Shown here piece by piece: positions 55,320 to 64,000 of a DNA stretch of 64,000 nucleotides. The notes below the pieces were generated by a model that saw only the letters and a program-made list of their open reading frames with translations, was not told the origin of the DNA and searched no databases. Within the stretch, counting starts at the first letter, position 1; every line of letters starts with the position of its first letter. The stretch comes from Melieria omissa (Eukaryota; Arthropoda; Insecta; Diptera; Ulidiidae): contig OZ020269.1 of NCBI GenBank assembly GCA_963971225.1, positions 105,060,486 to 105,124,485 of the forward strand, in the 5' to 3' direction. The position numbers were made by a program, and so were the translations under genes.

Positions 55320-56345
55320 CACAGCGGCCACTCACTCGTTCGAATGGACAATGGCCGACATGCAACTGACCGCGTCGGCGTGCATGTGTGTGTGTGTTTG
55401 TGTTTGTGTTTGTGCAATGACAGTGGCGGCCTTGTCAAAAACTGGGCGTATGATTAATGGGCCGAGCGCAAAATGCCAGCGAAACGCCAACGCCAACGCC
55501 TGCAAGGATTACGCCAGCACACGCGTCCGCCTGACCGCAAACATGCATCGACATGCACTGCGTGGCCGTGTAAAACAATTTATTGTTGCATATGATTGCG
55601 GCTGCTCTTTGGTGTGGTGGAGTGGTGGCGTTAAAAAAGAAAGTCCATAAAATATAAATAAATAAAAAATAAATAAAATACTGGTATGTGCATGAAAAAA
55701 GCCCACTTGAAATGAAATGTGAAATGCGAAATGCCGCACAAAAGACAACGCGGCTCACTGTGACAGCATTTTGTTGTTGCTCGCCTTTCACTTTAAACGC
55801 GGCCAATATTGTCGGCGGTCAGCACTACGACTGCGCTCAGTTGACGTTTGTTATTGTTTTTGTCTGCAGTTCGACTGCATATTTTGTTGCAGTTGTAATA
55901 TTTTTGCAGCTGCTGTTACCCACAACCATTTCAACCCTTCATCGGTGCGCTGCTTTGCCCCACTGTCCAAGGCGCATTTGCCTAAACACTCGAGGCTATG
56001 TCAGCATTTTCCATTTGGATATTTTGCTATCGTGTATTGTTATTTTAAGATGATAGAGCCGCAGAGTGAGCTGCTAACAGTAGGCAATATTAAATTCGTT
56101 ACAATTGTATATAGAAAGGGAGTTGTGAACATTTCGACACTGGCTTGTCACAGAAGTGGTGAACAGGGTGCGTAGAGTTGCAAGTGTAAGCAGGTAAAAG
56201 TTTTTGTAATACAAAATTTTGTAATATGTCAATAACACTGCATAAAAAAATTAAATTTTTTTTAAATAACAAGGTTCCGACAACCGATTCTGGTAGAGGC
56301 GTAAGAAAAAAATATTTAAAAATTATATTAATTATTTTATTTATC
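55320..56345. other. Gene-free segment
   Basis: GT microsatellite at 55384-55412. 55330-56050 has balanced composition but no recognisable protein. Confidence 0.4.
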
Positions 56346-56348
56346 TAA

Positions 56349-56586
56349 CCCTTCGATGGGCAGTAATTAGTTACTACATATCTGCACTTTGTCGTCTGGC
56401 AGATGAAGTTTATAATGTTTATATGGTAGGCAACGTATTTAAATATACATATATAGTATATACAAATTATGTTCATATATACTTACTTAGTTACCCACAA
56501 ATACACTGTTAAAAGGAGATGAATCTGTGTTTTTTTTTATTTTTTTAACCATTTCGTCTGGGCAGACGACAAAGTCCATCCGAGGG
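56349..56586. mobile_element. TTAA-bounded MITE, family G
   Basis: The tips CCCTTCGATGG and CCATCCGAGGG are inverted, with further inverted words CTTTGTCGTCTG / CAGACGACAAAG inside. The right flank is TTAA (56587-56590); the left is CTAA, one base off. Length 238 bp, non-coding. Confidence 0.75.
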
Positions 56587-57163
56587 TTAAAACGTGGAAC
56601 AAATAATACAATTATTTTTTCATGAAAAATAGAGAGCACTGGCTGCCAGGACCTTTAACAAAAAATATGTGTATCGTGTATCGGCGTTTTGAAAGTTGAC
56701 GTCTAAATGTTTTTTTAGGGGCAGTCAAAGTTTTCCTCTTTTTGTACATTCTTATGGTAAATCGGCATACGAAAACCATGTAACCTTACATTTTAGGTAA
56801 ATAATGTGTTCAGCAATTTGATGAAAAATACTACGAAGAATATTTTTGTTTAGCATTTTAACCTTGTAGCTCCTATTTTTATGGGTGAATTTGACCCTGT
56901 TTTTCTAAAATGCCAAAAATGTCCTGTAAAACAGGACTTTTGAAGTACAAAATGTACCACGAAAATATTTGCCATGAAATTTTACTATAGGTCTTTGAAA
57001 ACATCAAAGCTCAGAGATTAACCTGAACGCCAGAATTAAGCCAAAACTGAAAATGTGTTTAAGTGTTTATTTCGTACTAATTCAAAATTGGTACTAAAAT
57101 GTCTTAAAAAATGATTGATTGATTTTTGATGGTCAATGTGTATGGGAAACATGTTGAACGCAA

Positions 57164-57440
57164 ATAGATCTTCTAGGTCCCATCAATAATAATAATAATT
57201 CCCATATTAATCTGCTCGGTCGGACTATATTCAATCATGGCATAATTTCGTTGCATTCACTCATTACAGCTTCAGGTATCGCTTCCTATCGAGTAACATT
57301 ACTCGCTGGGCACAATAGATCTCCTGGGTTCGCATCAATAATAACGATATTTTTTTAAACATTGCGTCACAGAGTTGCATTCATTTATTCCGGAACCAGC
57401 ATTTGGTATTGCTTTATAATATAACTCATTCGATTCGATT
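57164..57440 (+). repeat. Degenerate 150 bp direct duplication
   Basis: AATAGATCTTCTAGGTCCCA at 57167 and AATAGATCTCCTGGGTTCGC at 57316 start two segments that also share CATCAATAATAA and GTTGCATTCA. Confidence 0.55.
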
Positions 57441-57570
57441 CACGGTTTGGATCGACTGGAGTTACAAGTGCTTTTTGTTAGAGCGTTTCTACTATGTCTC
57501 ACACGATTTTTTTGAGACTATGTAAGAGGTTAGATTAGGTATGTAATGTCAGAAAGTATTTGTGTAGAGT

Positions 57571-58990
57571 AGGTTAGGTTAGGTCTCCTTTATAAAACCG
57601 TTTGAGTCAATAGGTGACAAATTGAATGGGTTAACCGAAAAAGACGTCCCAAGATAATAAAATCTCCAACGGGGCTGCACCGTTGCACATAAGGTGTGAA
57701 ACGTCTTTTTCTTCATTCAGAGAGCCGCAGCTATAACTCGGAGATCAAAATGTCCTATTACACCATGCGACAGCATTTTTCACACTGGAAAAAATCCATA
57801 CGGGCGTGAAACTAGAGACCAAATATGGTAATACTGCGTACTCAGTTTTTTATTTCTACATCCTTTGTCTTTTTAAAAGGACTTAACAATTTTGAAGGGG
57901 GAAAAAAATAAAAAAATTTAGAAAATACTTGACCTCGTTACAATATGGCGATATGTATATCAAATGAAAGAGGAAAGGCTCAAGAAATTAAATAAAATGG
58001 ATCTAATTGTTAAAAAGAGGATAAAGGTCCTTTGAAATATATAAAATTTTCTTGAAAAGTAGATATGTTAAAACCAATCAAACCAACCAAATCTCCGTGA
58101 TCACGTCTTAAATTTTCATTACTCTAACTTTATTGGTTCGAAAGTTATTAGAAAAAGACGTCAGAAAATGACAGAGAATGTTTGGGTTTTTCTACTTTTT
58201 GTCATCTTAAATACATCAGTAGAGGAAAAGGCGCCATTCAATGAGTTTTGCCCAATAGTGCAGTGGCCAGTGATAACCCAACGAGTTGTGGTATAGATTA
58301 GATGCCCGAGGCAATGCTTTCAATATTGGACTTTTGTCGTATAAAGCATCGATCCTGGGTTTTTCCACAGTGGTTAAGAGTTTGTTCATAGATCATAGTT
58401 GGTCCTACTTATCCATGAAGTTTCTATATTTTTACAAATATACCAGTCAATAGCCATGCAGAAGGCAGATAAAAGAAGAAGCATAGAATTCTTCACTTAG
58501 GTGTTAGGCAATGTGGCCCAGTTTCTTGCCATCGCGTCTGCTGTTACTTTATTTGCTCTCTCAGAGTGGCCTGGAACCCAGTGACCTATTGATGTTGCAA
58601 GCTTGGAAGAGATACGCGGCATTTCTGTATTATTTTTGATTTTTATAAAAGCGGATTCCAAAGATTTGAAATCAGCGTGGCTATTCAGGAAGGTTGTGGC
58701 ATCTGTGATAGTCCATTGTCAGGGATTAGTTTAGCAGTTTTGTAAATAGAAAAGATCTCCTCTTGAGAAATGCTACAGAGGTCCATGATTTTTGGCTCTG
58801 TTTCTCACTTAATTCATCTAGGAGATCCTGATGAAAACGGTGATTCGGCACCTGTTAGCCTTCAGTTCATCCTTCTACAATGTGAGATAAGTGCGACTGT
58901 GTCGACGTTATGCAATCAGAAAGTCCGTACAGGAGTCTGGTTGACATCCAATGCAGGGTCTTTTAAATGCGTCAAGTAAATATCACAGAG
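57571..58990 (-). mobile_element. Old CCTAA-tailed LINE relic, copy 4
   Basis: The tail reads AGGTTAGGTTAGGT on the plus strand at 57571-57585. The 3' UTR word CGGAGATCAAAATGTCCTAT (57739) parallels CGGAGGCCAAAATGTCCCAT at 25940. Farther on, GCGCCATTCAATGAG...CAGTGGCCAGTGATAAC (58234-58275) matches the region near 26215-26260, and GAAATGCTACAGAGGTCC (58767) matches 26736. The coding frame is destroyed, and a dispersed repeat (57783-58170) lies inside. Confidence 0.8.
57783..58170 (+). repeat. Dispersed repeat, unknown family, copy 2
   Basis: Partner of 25037-25505. Identity is high for GGGCGTGAAACTAGAGACCA and TCAAATGAAAGAGGAAAGGC, with small indels. Inserted within the LINE relic 57571-58990. 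Confidence 0.8.
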
Positions 58991-59128
58991 CCTCCACAGG
59001 TGTGCTGCCTTCACATGCCATCTTCCTGTCATTTTCTAGCTGTTAAAAGTGCTTTGTTCGAATTTTTCTTCAATGCGTAATGCTATACTCGAAAGTCTTT
59101 CTATGTATGTATAAGTTTAAGTATAGGT

Positions 59129-59130
<2 letters not shown>

Positions 59131-59195
<65 letters not shown>

Positions 59196-60593
59196 GAGGA
59201 GGGAAGCATCGAAAGCCTCAAGTTGTGCGGGACTTTAAACCGCTAAACCCTCCTCTCGTCCGGACGGTTAGCCCTCCTGGGACCACCGTGAGGTATTACG
59301 TCAGGAGGCCGTCGTGAGCGTTACCGCTCTATCGTTCGTTTGTCAGTCTTTCGTCCGTGTGTTATGGCAAGTGTTGCCATGCGTTCGACACCACAGTGTT
59401 GTCGCCTACGGTGCAGAATAACCGCGCTAATTTTGCGGTGTGCACGGCGCAACTATCGTTGCCGCATTTGGGTGTTGAAGCAGTGCTGCCGTCGTTTGTG
59501 GCCGACGCCGGGCGTTCTGCTCGTCACTTCTCACTCGAAGCATCATAAGTGTTATGATTCGGCTGCAGGCCTCCCATGCATCGGGCGAGCTCAGCATGCA
59601 GTGTGTAACTGCTGAAGGAGAGATCGGCTCATTGAGAAGGGATTCCAAGGACCGTCTCTCTTCGACAAAGCGGCTGCATTCCAGCAAAACGTGCTCTGCG
59701 TTTTCTGCTTTCCCGGCGCATGCTGGGCAGAACGGGTCGTCTGCGTGCTGACATTTGTGCAGATACTCCTGGAAGCATCCATGTCCTGACAGCATTTGAG
59801 TCAAGAAGTAATTGACCTCGCCGTGTTTTCTGTTGCACCACGCTTCTATGTTTGGGATCATCCGCCATGTCCACCGGCCTTTTGACGATGCATCCCATCG
59901 CTGCTGCCATTCTGCTAAGCTTTTACGCCGCACCGCCTCCATCACTGCAGATCGAGAGGCCGAAGTGTCTTTGCACTCTCGCCAGGTTATTGCTGCCTCT
60001 CTGGCCAGTATATCGATTGGCCAAGTGCTGGCAATCACGTCTGCTGCCTCGTCCGAGACCGATCTAAAGGCGCAGCAGACTCTCAGCGAGCTGAGCCTGT
60101 AAGCGGATTTAAGGCATCTGACGTACGAGCTCGTCATGGTTGCTTCTGCCCAAATAGGCGCGGCATAGAGGCATATCGACGCCGTCACGCTCGCTATTAA
60201 TTTTCGTGTTATTGGCCTGGGGCCGCCGATGTTAGGCATTAGTCTGCCAATGGCAGCGCTGGTTCGCCTAGCCTTGTCACTGGCGTACTTGAGATGCTCT
60301 TTAAAGTTTAGCCGATAGTCCAGCAGCACACCCAGGTATCTTAGGTGAGGACTAGACTGGATTTCATGGCCGCCTACCCGAATTTTTATGCCTTCCACTT
60401 TTTTCCTGCTTGTAAGCAGGACCGCTTCTGTCTTGTGTTCTGCGAGTTGCAGGCCGGCGTTGCGCAGCCACGCCTTCATGGCCGATATTGTAGTGTTACA
60501 ATTCTCTGTTAGTGTGGCCAGGGTTTTGGCCACAGCGACTACGGCTACATCGTCTGCATATCCGATGATGCTTACTTCGGTAAGGTAAGGTGT
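59131..60593 (-). mobile_element. R1-clade LINE, 5'-truncated, poly(A) tail, target duplication
   Basis: The poly(A) tail reads as about 60 T at 59133-59192. The 3' UTR (59193-59426) is GC-rich. GTATAGGTAA at 59121-59130 and 60594-60603 is a 10 bp target duplication that sets both boundaries. The long frame and clean duplication indicate a recent insertion. Confidence 0.9.
59427..60593 (-). CDS. R1-clade LINE pol: reverse transcriptase C-terminal half and zinc motif
   Basis: Uninterrupted coding from the truncation point. VSIIGYADDVAVVAVAKT holds the catalytic YADD of the reverse transcriptase palm. LQLAEHKTEAVLLTSRKK and LRYLGVLLDYRLNFKEHL are the next conserved blocks. A thumb-like region follows, then the C-terminal Cys/His motif CPACAGKAENAEHVLLECSRF. 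Motifs N-terminal to YADD and the endonuclease are absent by truncation. The frame happens to stay open to a Met at 60695, but those residues come from host flank beyond the target duplication. Confidence 0.9.
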   Translation of the reverse strand, partial: TPYLTEVSIIGYADDVAVVAVAKTLATLTENCNTTISAMKAWLRNAGLQLAEHKTEAVLLTSRKKVEGIKIRVGGHEIQSSPHLRYLGVLLDYRLNFKEHLKYASDKARRTSAAIGRLMPNIGGPRPITRKLIASVTASICLYAAPIWAEATMTSSYVRCLKSAYRLSSLRVCCAFRSVSDEAADVIASTWPIDILAREAAITWRECKDTSASRSAVMEAVRRKSLAEWQQRWDASSKGRWTWRMIPNIEAWCNRKHGEVNYFLTQMLSGHGCFQEYLHKCQHADDPFCPACAGKAENAEHVLLECSRFVEERRSLESLLNEPISPSAVTHCMLSSPDAWEACSRIITLMMLRVRSDEQNARRRPQTTAALLQHPNAATIVAPCTPQN

Positions 60594-60603
60594 GTATAGG
60601 TAA

Positions 60604-62385
60604 TTGTTTACATATGAATGAAATTCAGTTAAAAATTCACTCTTTATCTGTCGCCAACTGTAGATGCTTTCTCTCGCCCCCACTTTACTCAGCATTATTG
60701 CAACTTGAAGTAAAGGAATGAACTTGTTTTCATATCTGATGTCCGAAAATATTTATTGTCATAATGTTTGCAGCAATTAAAGTATAAAACCCCAAAGATC
60801 CTGGAAGGATGCATCTTTGCCATCTGACTGTCGCACAGCAAACGACTGAACATGCGACATTTGGTGCGGCCGGCCGGCTGATAAACATTAAAGTCAACAG
60901 TGTGCAACATGCGGAAACCACAGGACATGCGAGACGAATTTGCGACAATGGCAAGCGCAAGCAACAACAACCACAAAAACAACAACAATGTTGTGTATAG
61001 TGTGACCATTGACTAGATTGCGAGGGTTGGCGTAGACAACAGTGCGGTGTGTGTGCGTAGTTTCAGCATTTCCGGTTTCCGTTTTGCATAAGCCACACAC
61101 ACACACACACACCGCCACACCCAAAGGGATGCACAAGTGTCTACGTGCGAGTAGGAGGGCTGGGCCCAGTCCGTGGCCGGTCACTTGACTTTCGACACGA
61201 GCATGAAAATCGAGTTTTGCCCACTTGAAGCGGTGCGGCATGGCACACGTGAGCTCGAATGGAATTTTTGATGCTGCAATTGTTGATGATGACGTTCGCC
61301 GCATGCCGTTAGTGTTGTTGCTGCTAATGATGTTTTGTTGTTGCCTTGCATATTGTCACGCTTCGGCTGGCTGCGCTGTTTGCGTCGCACTGCTGCTCAA
61401 AGTTGCTGCTGTAATCGTTATTCATTGCAGGTAGCATTGCCAACTTGAGCTGCGTTTATGGTGTTGCTGTCATTTTTGTTGTTGTTGTGTTAGAATAACA
61501 GCAATAAAATGTGCTGAAACGACACACCTTCATCTTTATTTATATTTTGGTCCGAGAACGGCAGCTTTCCGTTTTGGCTGTTAAGGCTGCTCGTTTGCCT
61601 TGCTGTGGTTTTCATTGCAATTGGTCTGCTTGGAATTTGAAATGATTTCGGTTGTTGTGTTTGGGGAAATGTTGTGTGCTTCTCGGGAATAGCAGCACAC
61701 ACGGAAGCTATGGATGCGCGCGCACTTTTTTGCATATCCTGTGTGGGTTTCCGCTGGCTGCGGTTTGGCTACTCGTTCGCAACCACTTTCGGTGTGTCTA
61801 TGTTTGGTAGAGAAGCAACCTTTGAATTATGCAAAGCACAATGGGAAGTTTCTAGTTTTATGTTTTAATTTAAATGTTCTGTTTTTATTTGTTTTTTGTT
61901 TTAATAAAGAGAGGTGTGGGCCTGGCCTGATCTATGCAATTCAAGTAGTTGTGAGCTCGGACAATTGCTGGATAAAGGGGAGACAATAGTTGTGGTACAA
62001 TGGACAGTCATATCTACGAGACTGTGTCCTGGGACACTTCCAAGAATACATAATAATCGTAAAATAGAGATATATGGACTGACCTTATATTTGGATTTGT
62101 AAAGTTTTCATACTTCAAATTGGAGGGTTGTATGTTAGATCTATGAATTTTGCATTCAATACTCCACACTTCACTCTGTTCTATATCCATATAACTATCT
62201 ATATCTATATCCATATCTTTATTCTATATTTATCTTCCACATCAAAATTGGCACGTTGCGGCTTTCGATAGGCGCTCTTTTTAGTATTTTAAATACAAAA
62301 TATTTTATTGAAATGAAAATTTCATTCTGATTTTGGTTATTTTGGTTTTATTTTTCCTTCGAAACCCCCAAAAATAGTCACAATA
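60604..62385. other. Gene-free segment, GC-balanced island
   Basis: 60780-61980 is transposon-poor with an AC microsatellite (61093-61113) and TTG runs. No recognisable protein on either strand. Confidence 0.4.
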
Positions 62386-62389
62386 GTCA

Positions 62390-63030
62390 CCTTGAGCATT
62401 CAAAAATAATACAAAATCTGAAAAACACATATTTTTTTTTAAGTTTTATTTATTCAAAATGTATTCAAGTGATATTTTGAATTAAAAAATGATACGAAAT
62501 CTTAACTAAACATATTTCAGAATATTTTAGAAACTATGGAATCTATAGAAATAGAGAAATCATTTCGAACTATAATATTTATAAAATATGTATTCAAATG
62601 AGATTTAGAATTAAAAAATAATATCAAAAATAATACGAAATCACACATAAATATATTTTTTAATGTTTCTAAATAGAAACTATGGAATCTATAGAAATAG
62701 AGAAATCAAGTGAAACTATAATATGTATAAAAAATGTATTCAAAGGAGATTTTGAATTTAAAAATAATATCAAAAATAATACGAAATCACACATAAATAT
62801 TTTTTTTAATGTTTCTACATAGAAACTATGGAATCTATAGAAACAGCAAAATCAATCAAACTATAATATTTATAAAAAATGTATTCAAGTGAGATTTTGA
62901 ATTCAGAAGTAATACGAATACAAAAATAATACGAAATCTTACATAGAAACTAAAGAAATACAAAAATCAATTCAAACTATAAAATTTATAAAAATATATT
63001 TAAGTGAGATATTGAATTATTTTTGAATAC
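62390..63030 (+). repeat. Tandem array, about 145 bp monomer, four to five units
   Basis: GTATTCAA begins units at 62461, 62590, 62736 and 62881, and a degenerate one near 62996. Shared words: GATTTTGAATT, AAAAATAATACGAAATC, GAAACTATGGAATCTATAG. Monomers 2 and 3 are the most alike. Confidence 0.88.
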
Positions 63031-63114
63031 TCAAAGTAAATAGTGAATGTTTTGAAAAATGTCTGTTTCTTCTGAATGTCTTATGTAGAATCCAATGTAC
63101 AATATTTGTTTTCT

Positions 63115-63310
63115 TCTCGTTCACTTCGCTTTGGAGCATAGGGCCTCAACAAGGCTTTTCAATCTGAAGCGATTCGGAGTTTTTTCCCATGCGATGTGAA
63201 CTGCAGCTACTTCGTGTAGAACCGATCCCTCCAGGTATTTTTCGGTCGTCCGTGACTTCCAGTCAAGCACTATTCTTATGATGCGAGACAGTAGTTTTCT
63301 TAGCGTGTGA
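63115..63310 (-). repeat. Possible LINE pol C-terminus fragment
   Basis: The minus strand gives, with frame changes, GRPKNTWRD and VHIAWEKTPNRFRLKSLVEA, ending ALCSK. The order GRPxxTWRR...TWEEAxxIAQNRxxWxxLVEALC is common at the end of RTE/CR1-like pol genes. Short and decayed. Confidence 0.45.
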
Positions 63311-63544
63311 CCCAACTATCCATTGCCATTTTCATTGCTTTATCTATTAAAGTTATGGGTTCTTCACTCATAAGTGTCCAGAGTTTTTTGTTTCAGATTC
63401 TGTTTGGCCAGAATATTCTGCAAATTATTCGCAAATACTTGTTGTTAAAGACTTGGAGCCTCTGCCAGAAAACAAGAATAGATTTCACACAAGCTTTGAC
63501 CATTCGTAGCTGCGTTTGGAAATCTGCTTACTAGACCACACTGT

Positions 63545-64000
63545 ATGTATAGGTTTTTCCAACAAGAGGTGTTATTTTGAATCACCCGGTATTTCGGTAG
63601 CTGTCACTTTTGAAGCTTTTATTCTTTGACATTTGACAAGTAGAAACTACGCCATTACTAAAAATGGAACGATACACGCTTCAACAACGCATTGAAATTT
63701 TTAAAATTCACTACAAAAATGGTGAAAATTTTGTTGTCACAGTTCGCAAAACTAAAGTATTTTTGGGTCGTCGTGAAGCACCTTGTCGGACCGCAATACA
63801 GAAATTGGTGGAAAAATTCGAGCTGTTGGGACAAGGTGTGAAGATGTGAAGGTGCGGTTTATGGTCCGGCGAGGTAATTGGACCTTACTTTTTCGAAAAA
63901 TGAGGTTGGATCAACAGTTACGGTGAATGGATTGCGCTATCGAGAGATGATTAATGATTTTTTATGGTCGGAGTTGGATTGTATTGATCTGGACAACGTT
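63545..64000 (+). mobile_element. mariner/Tc1-like element, internally deleted, cut by window edge
   Basis: GTTTTTCCAACAAGAGGTGT near 63555 resembles a left end. The transposase starts at 63664 (MERYTLQQRIEIFKIHYKNG, then RRTA-like REAPCRTAIQKLVEKFELLG), a helix-turn-helix N-terminus. At 63838 it jumps to a later block (CGLWSGEVIGPYFF), so the middle is deleted, and stops follow. The right end lies outside the window. Confidence 0.75.

Noticed and set aside
60594..60695. N-terminal extension (MLSKVGARESIYSWRQ...) of the R1-clade reading frame
   Set aside because: It lies beyond the target duplication and shows no similarity to LINE pol; the frame is open into host flank by chance.
1..64000. 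CRISPR arrays, bacterial operons or integrated viral genes
   Set aside because: None seen; tandem repeats present lack the regular unique spacers of CRISPR, and all coding signals are eukaryotic genes or transposons.

Overview
The window is nuclear DNA from a higher fly. The evidence is the AT-rich composition, short GT-AG introns, a Drosophila-type Mlf gene, many mariner copies and several arthropod LINE types. A tephritid fruit fly or close relative fits best, but that placement is inference.

Host genes occupy only the first 17.2 kb. From left to right they are: the 3' part of a trypsin-like serine protease gene (+, ends 764); the myeloid leukemia factor gene Mlf (+, 2190-13939), with three common exons followed by a cassette exon and three alternative terminal exons that all accept the same splice phase; and a two-exon gene (-, 16224-17208) for a secretory-pathway, membrane-anchored thioredoxin-fold protein of the TXNDC15 family. 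These three genes show no functional link. No host gene could be supported between 17.2 and 64 kb.

The rest, including the Mlf introns, is a deeply layered transposon landscape. Main components: (1) at least eight short non-coding elements, each bounded by TTAA with termini of the form CCC(T/A)..., which look like several families of piggyBac-style MITEs; one has an empty-site paralogue in this window that confirms TTAA as the duplicated target. (2) A LINE family present four times whose 3' tail is (CCTAA)n, the complement of the ancestral insect telomere repeat TTAGG; three copies have clear 10-16 bp target duplications. (3) An RTE-like LINE with an (AAGT)n tail, at least four copies. (4) An R1-clade LINE with poly(A) and a 10 bp target duplication. 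(5) Five mariner-like relics of at least three lineages, mostly internally deleted. (6) hAT-type pieces, a solo LTR with a 4 bp target duplication, and a tRNA-derived SINE.

Many elements are nested in others: MITE in mariner, mariner in MITE, LINE in MITE, MITE in LINE tail, SINE in MITE, MITE in hAT. Relative ages can therefore be read from the sequence. There are also two divergent tandem arrays with roughly 140 bp monomers (29.3-30.3 kb and 62.4-63.0 kb), a 450 bp TTTTA array and several minisatellites. Between transposon-dense parts lie islands of more GC-balanced, transposon-poor sequence (near 32, 37, 39, 44, 46, 50, 52-54, 55 and 61 kb) that may be regulatory or intronic.
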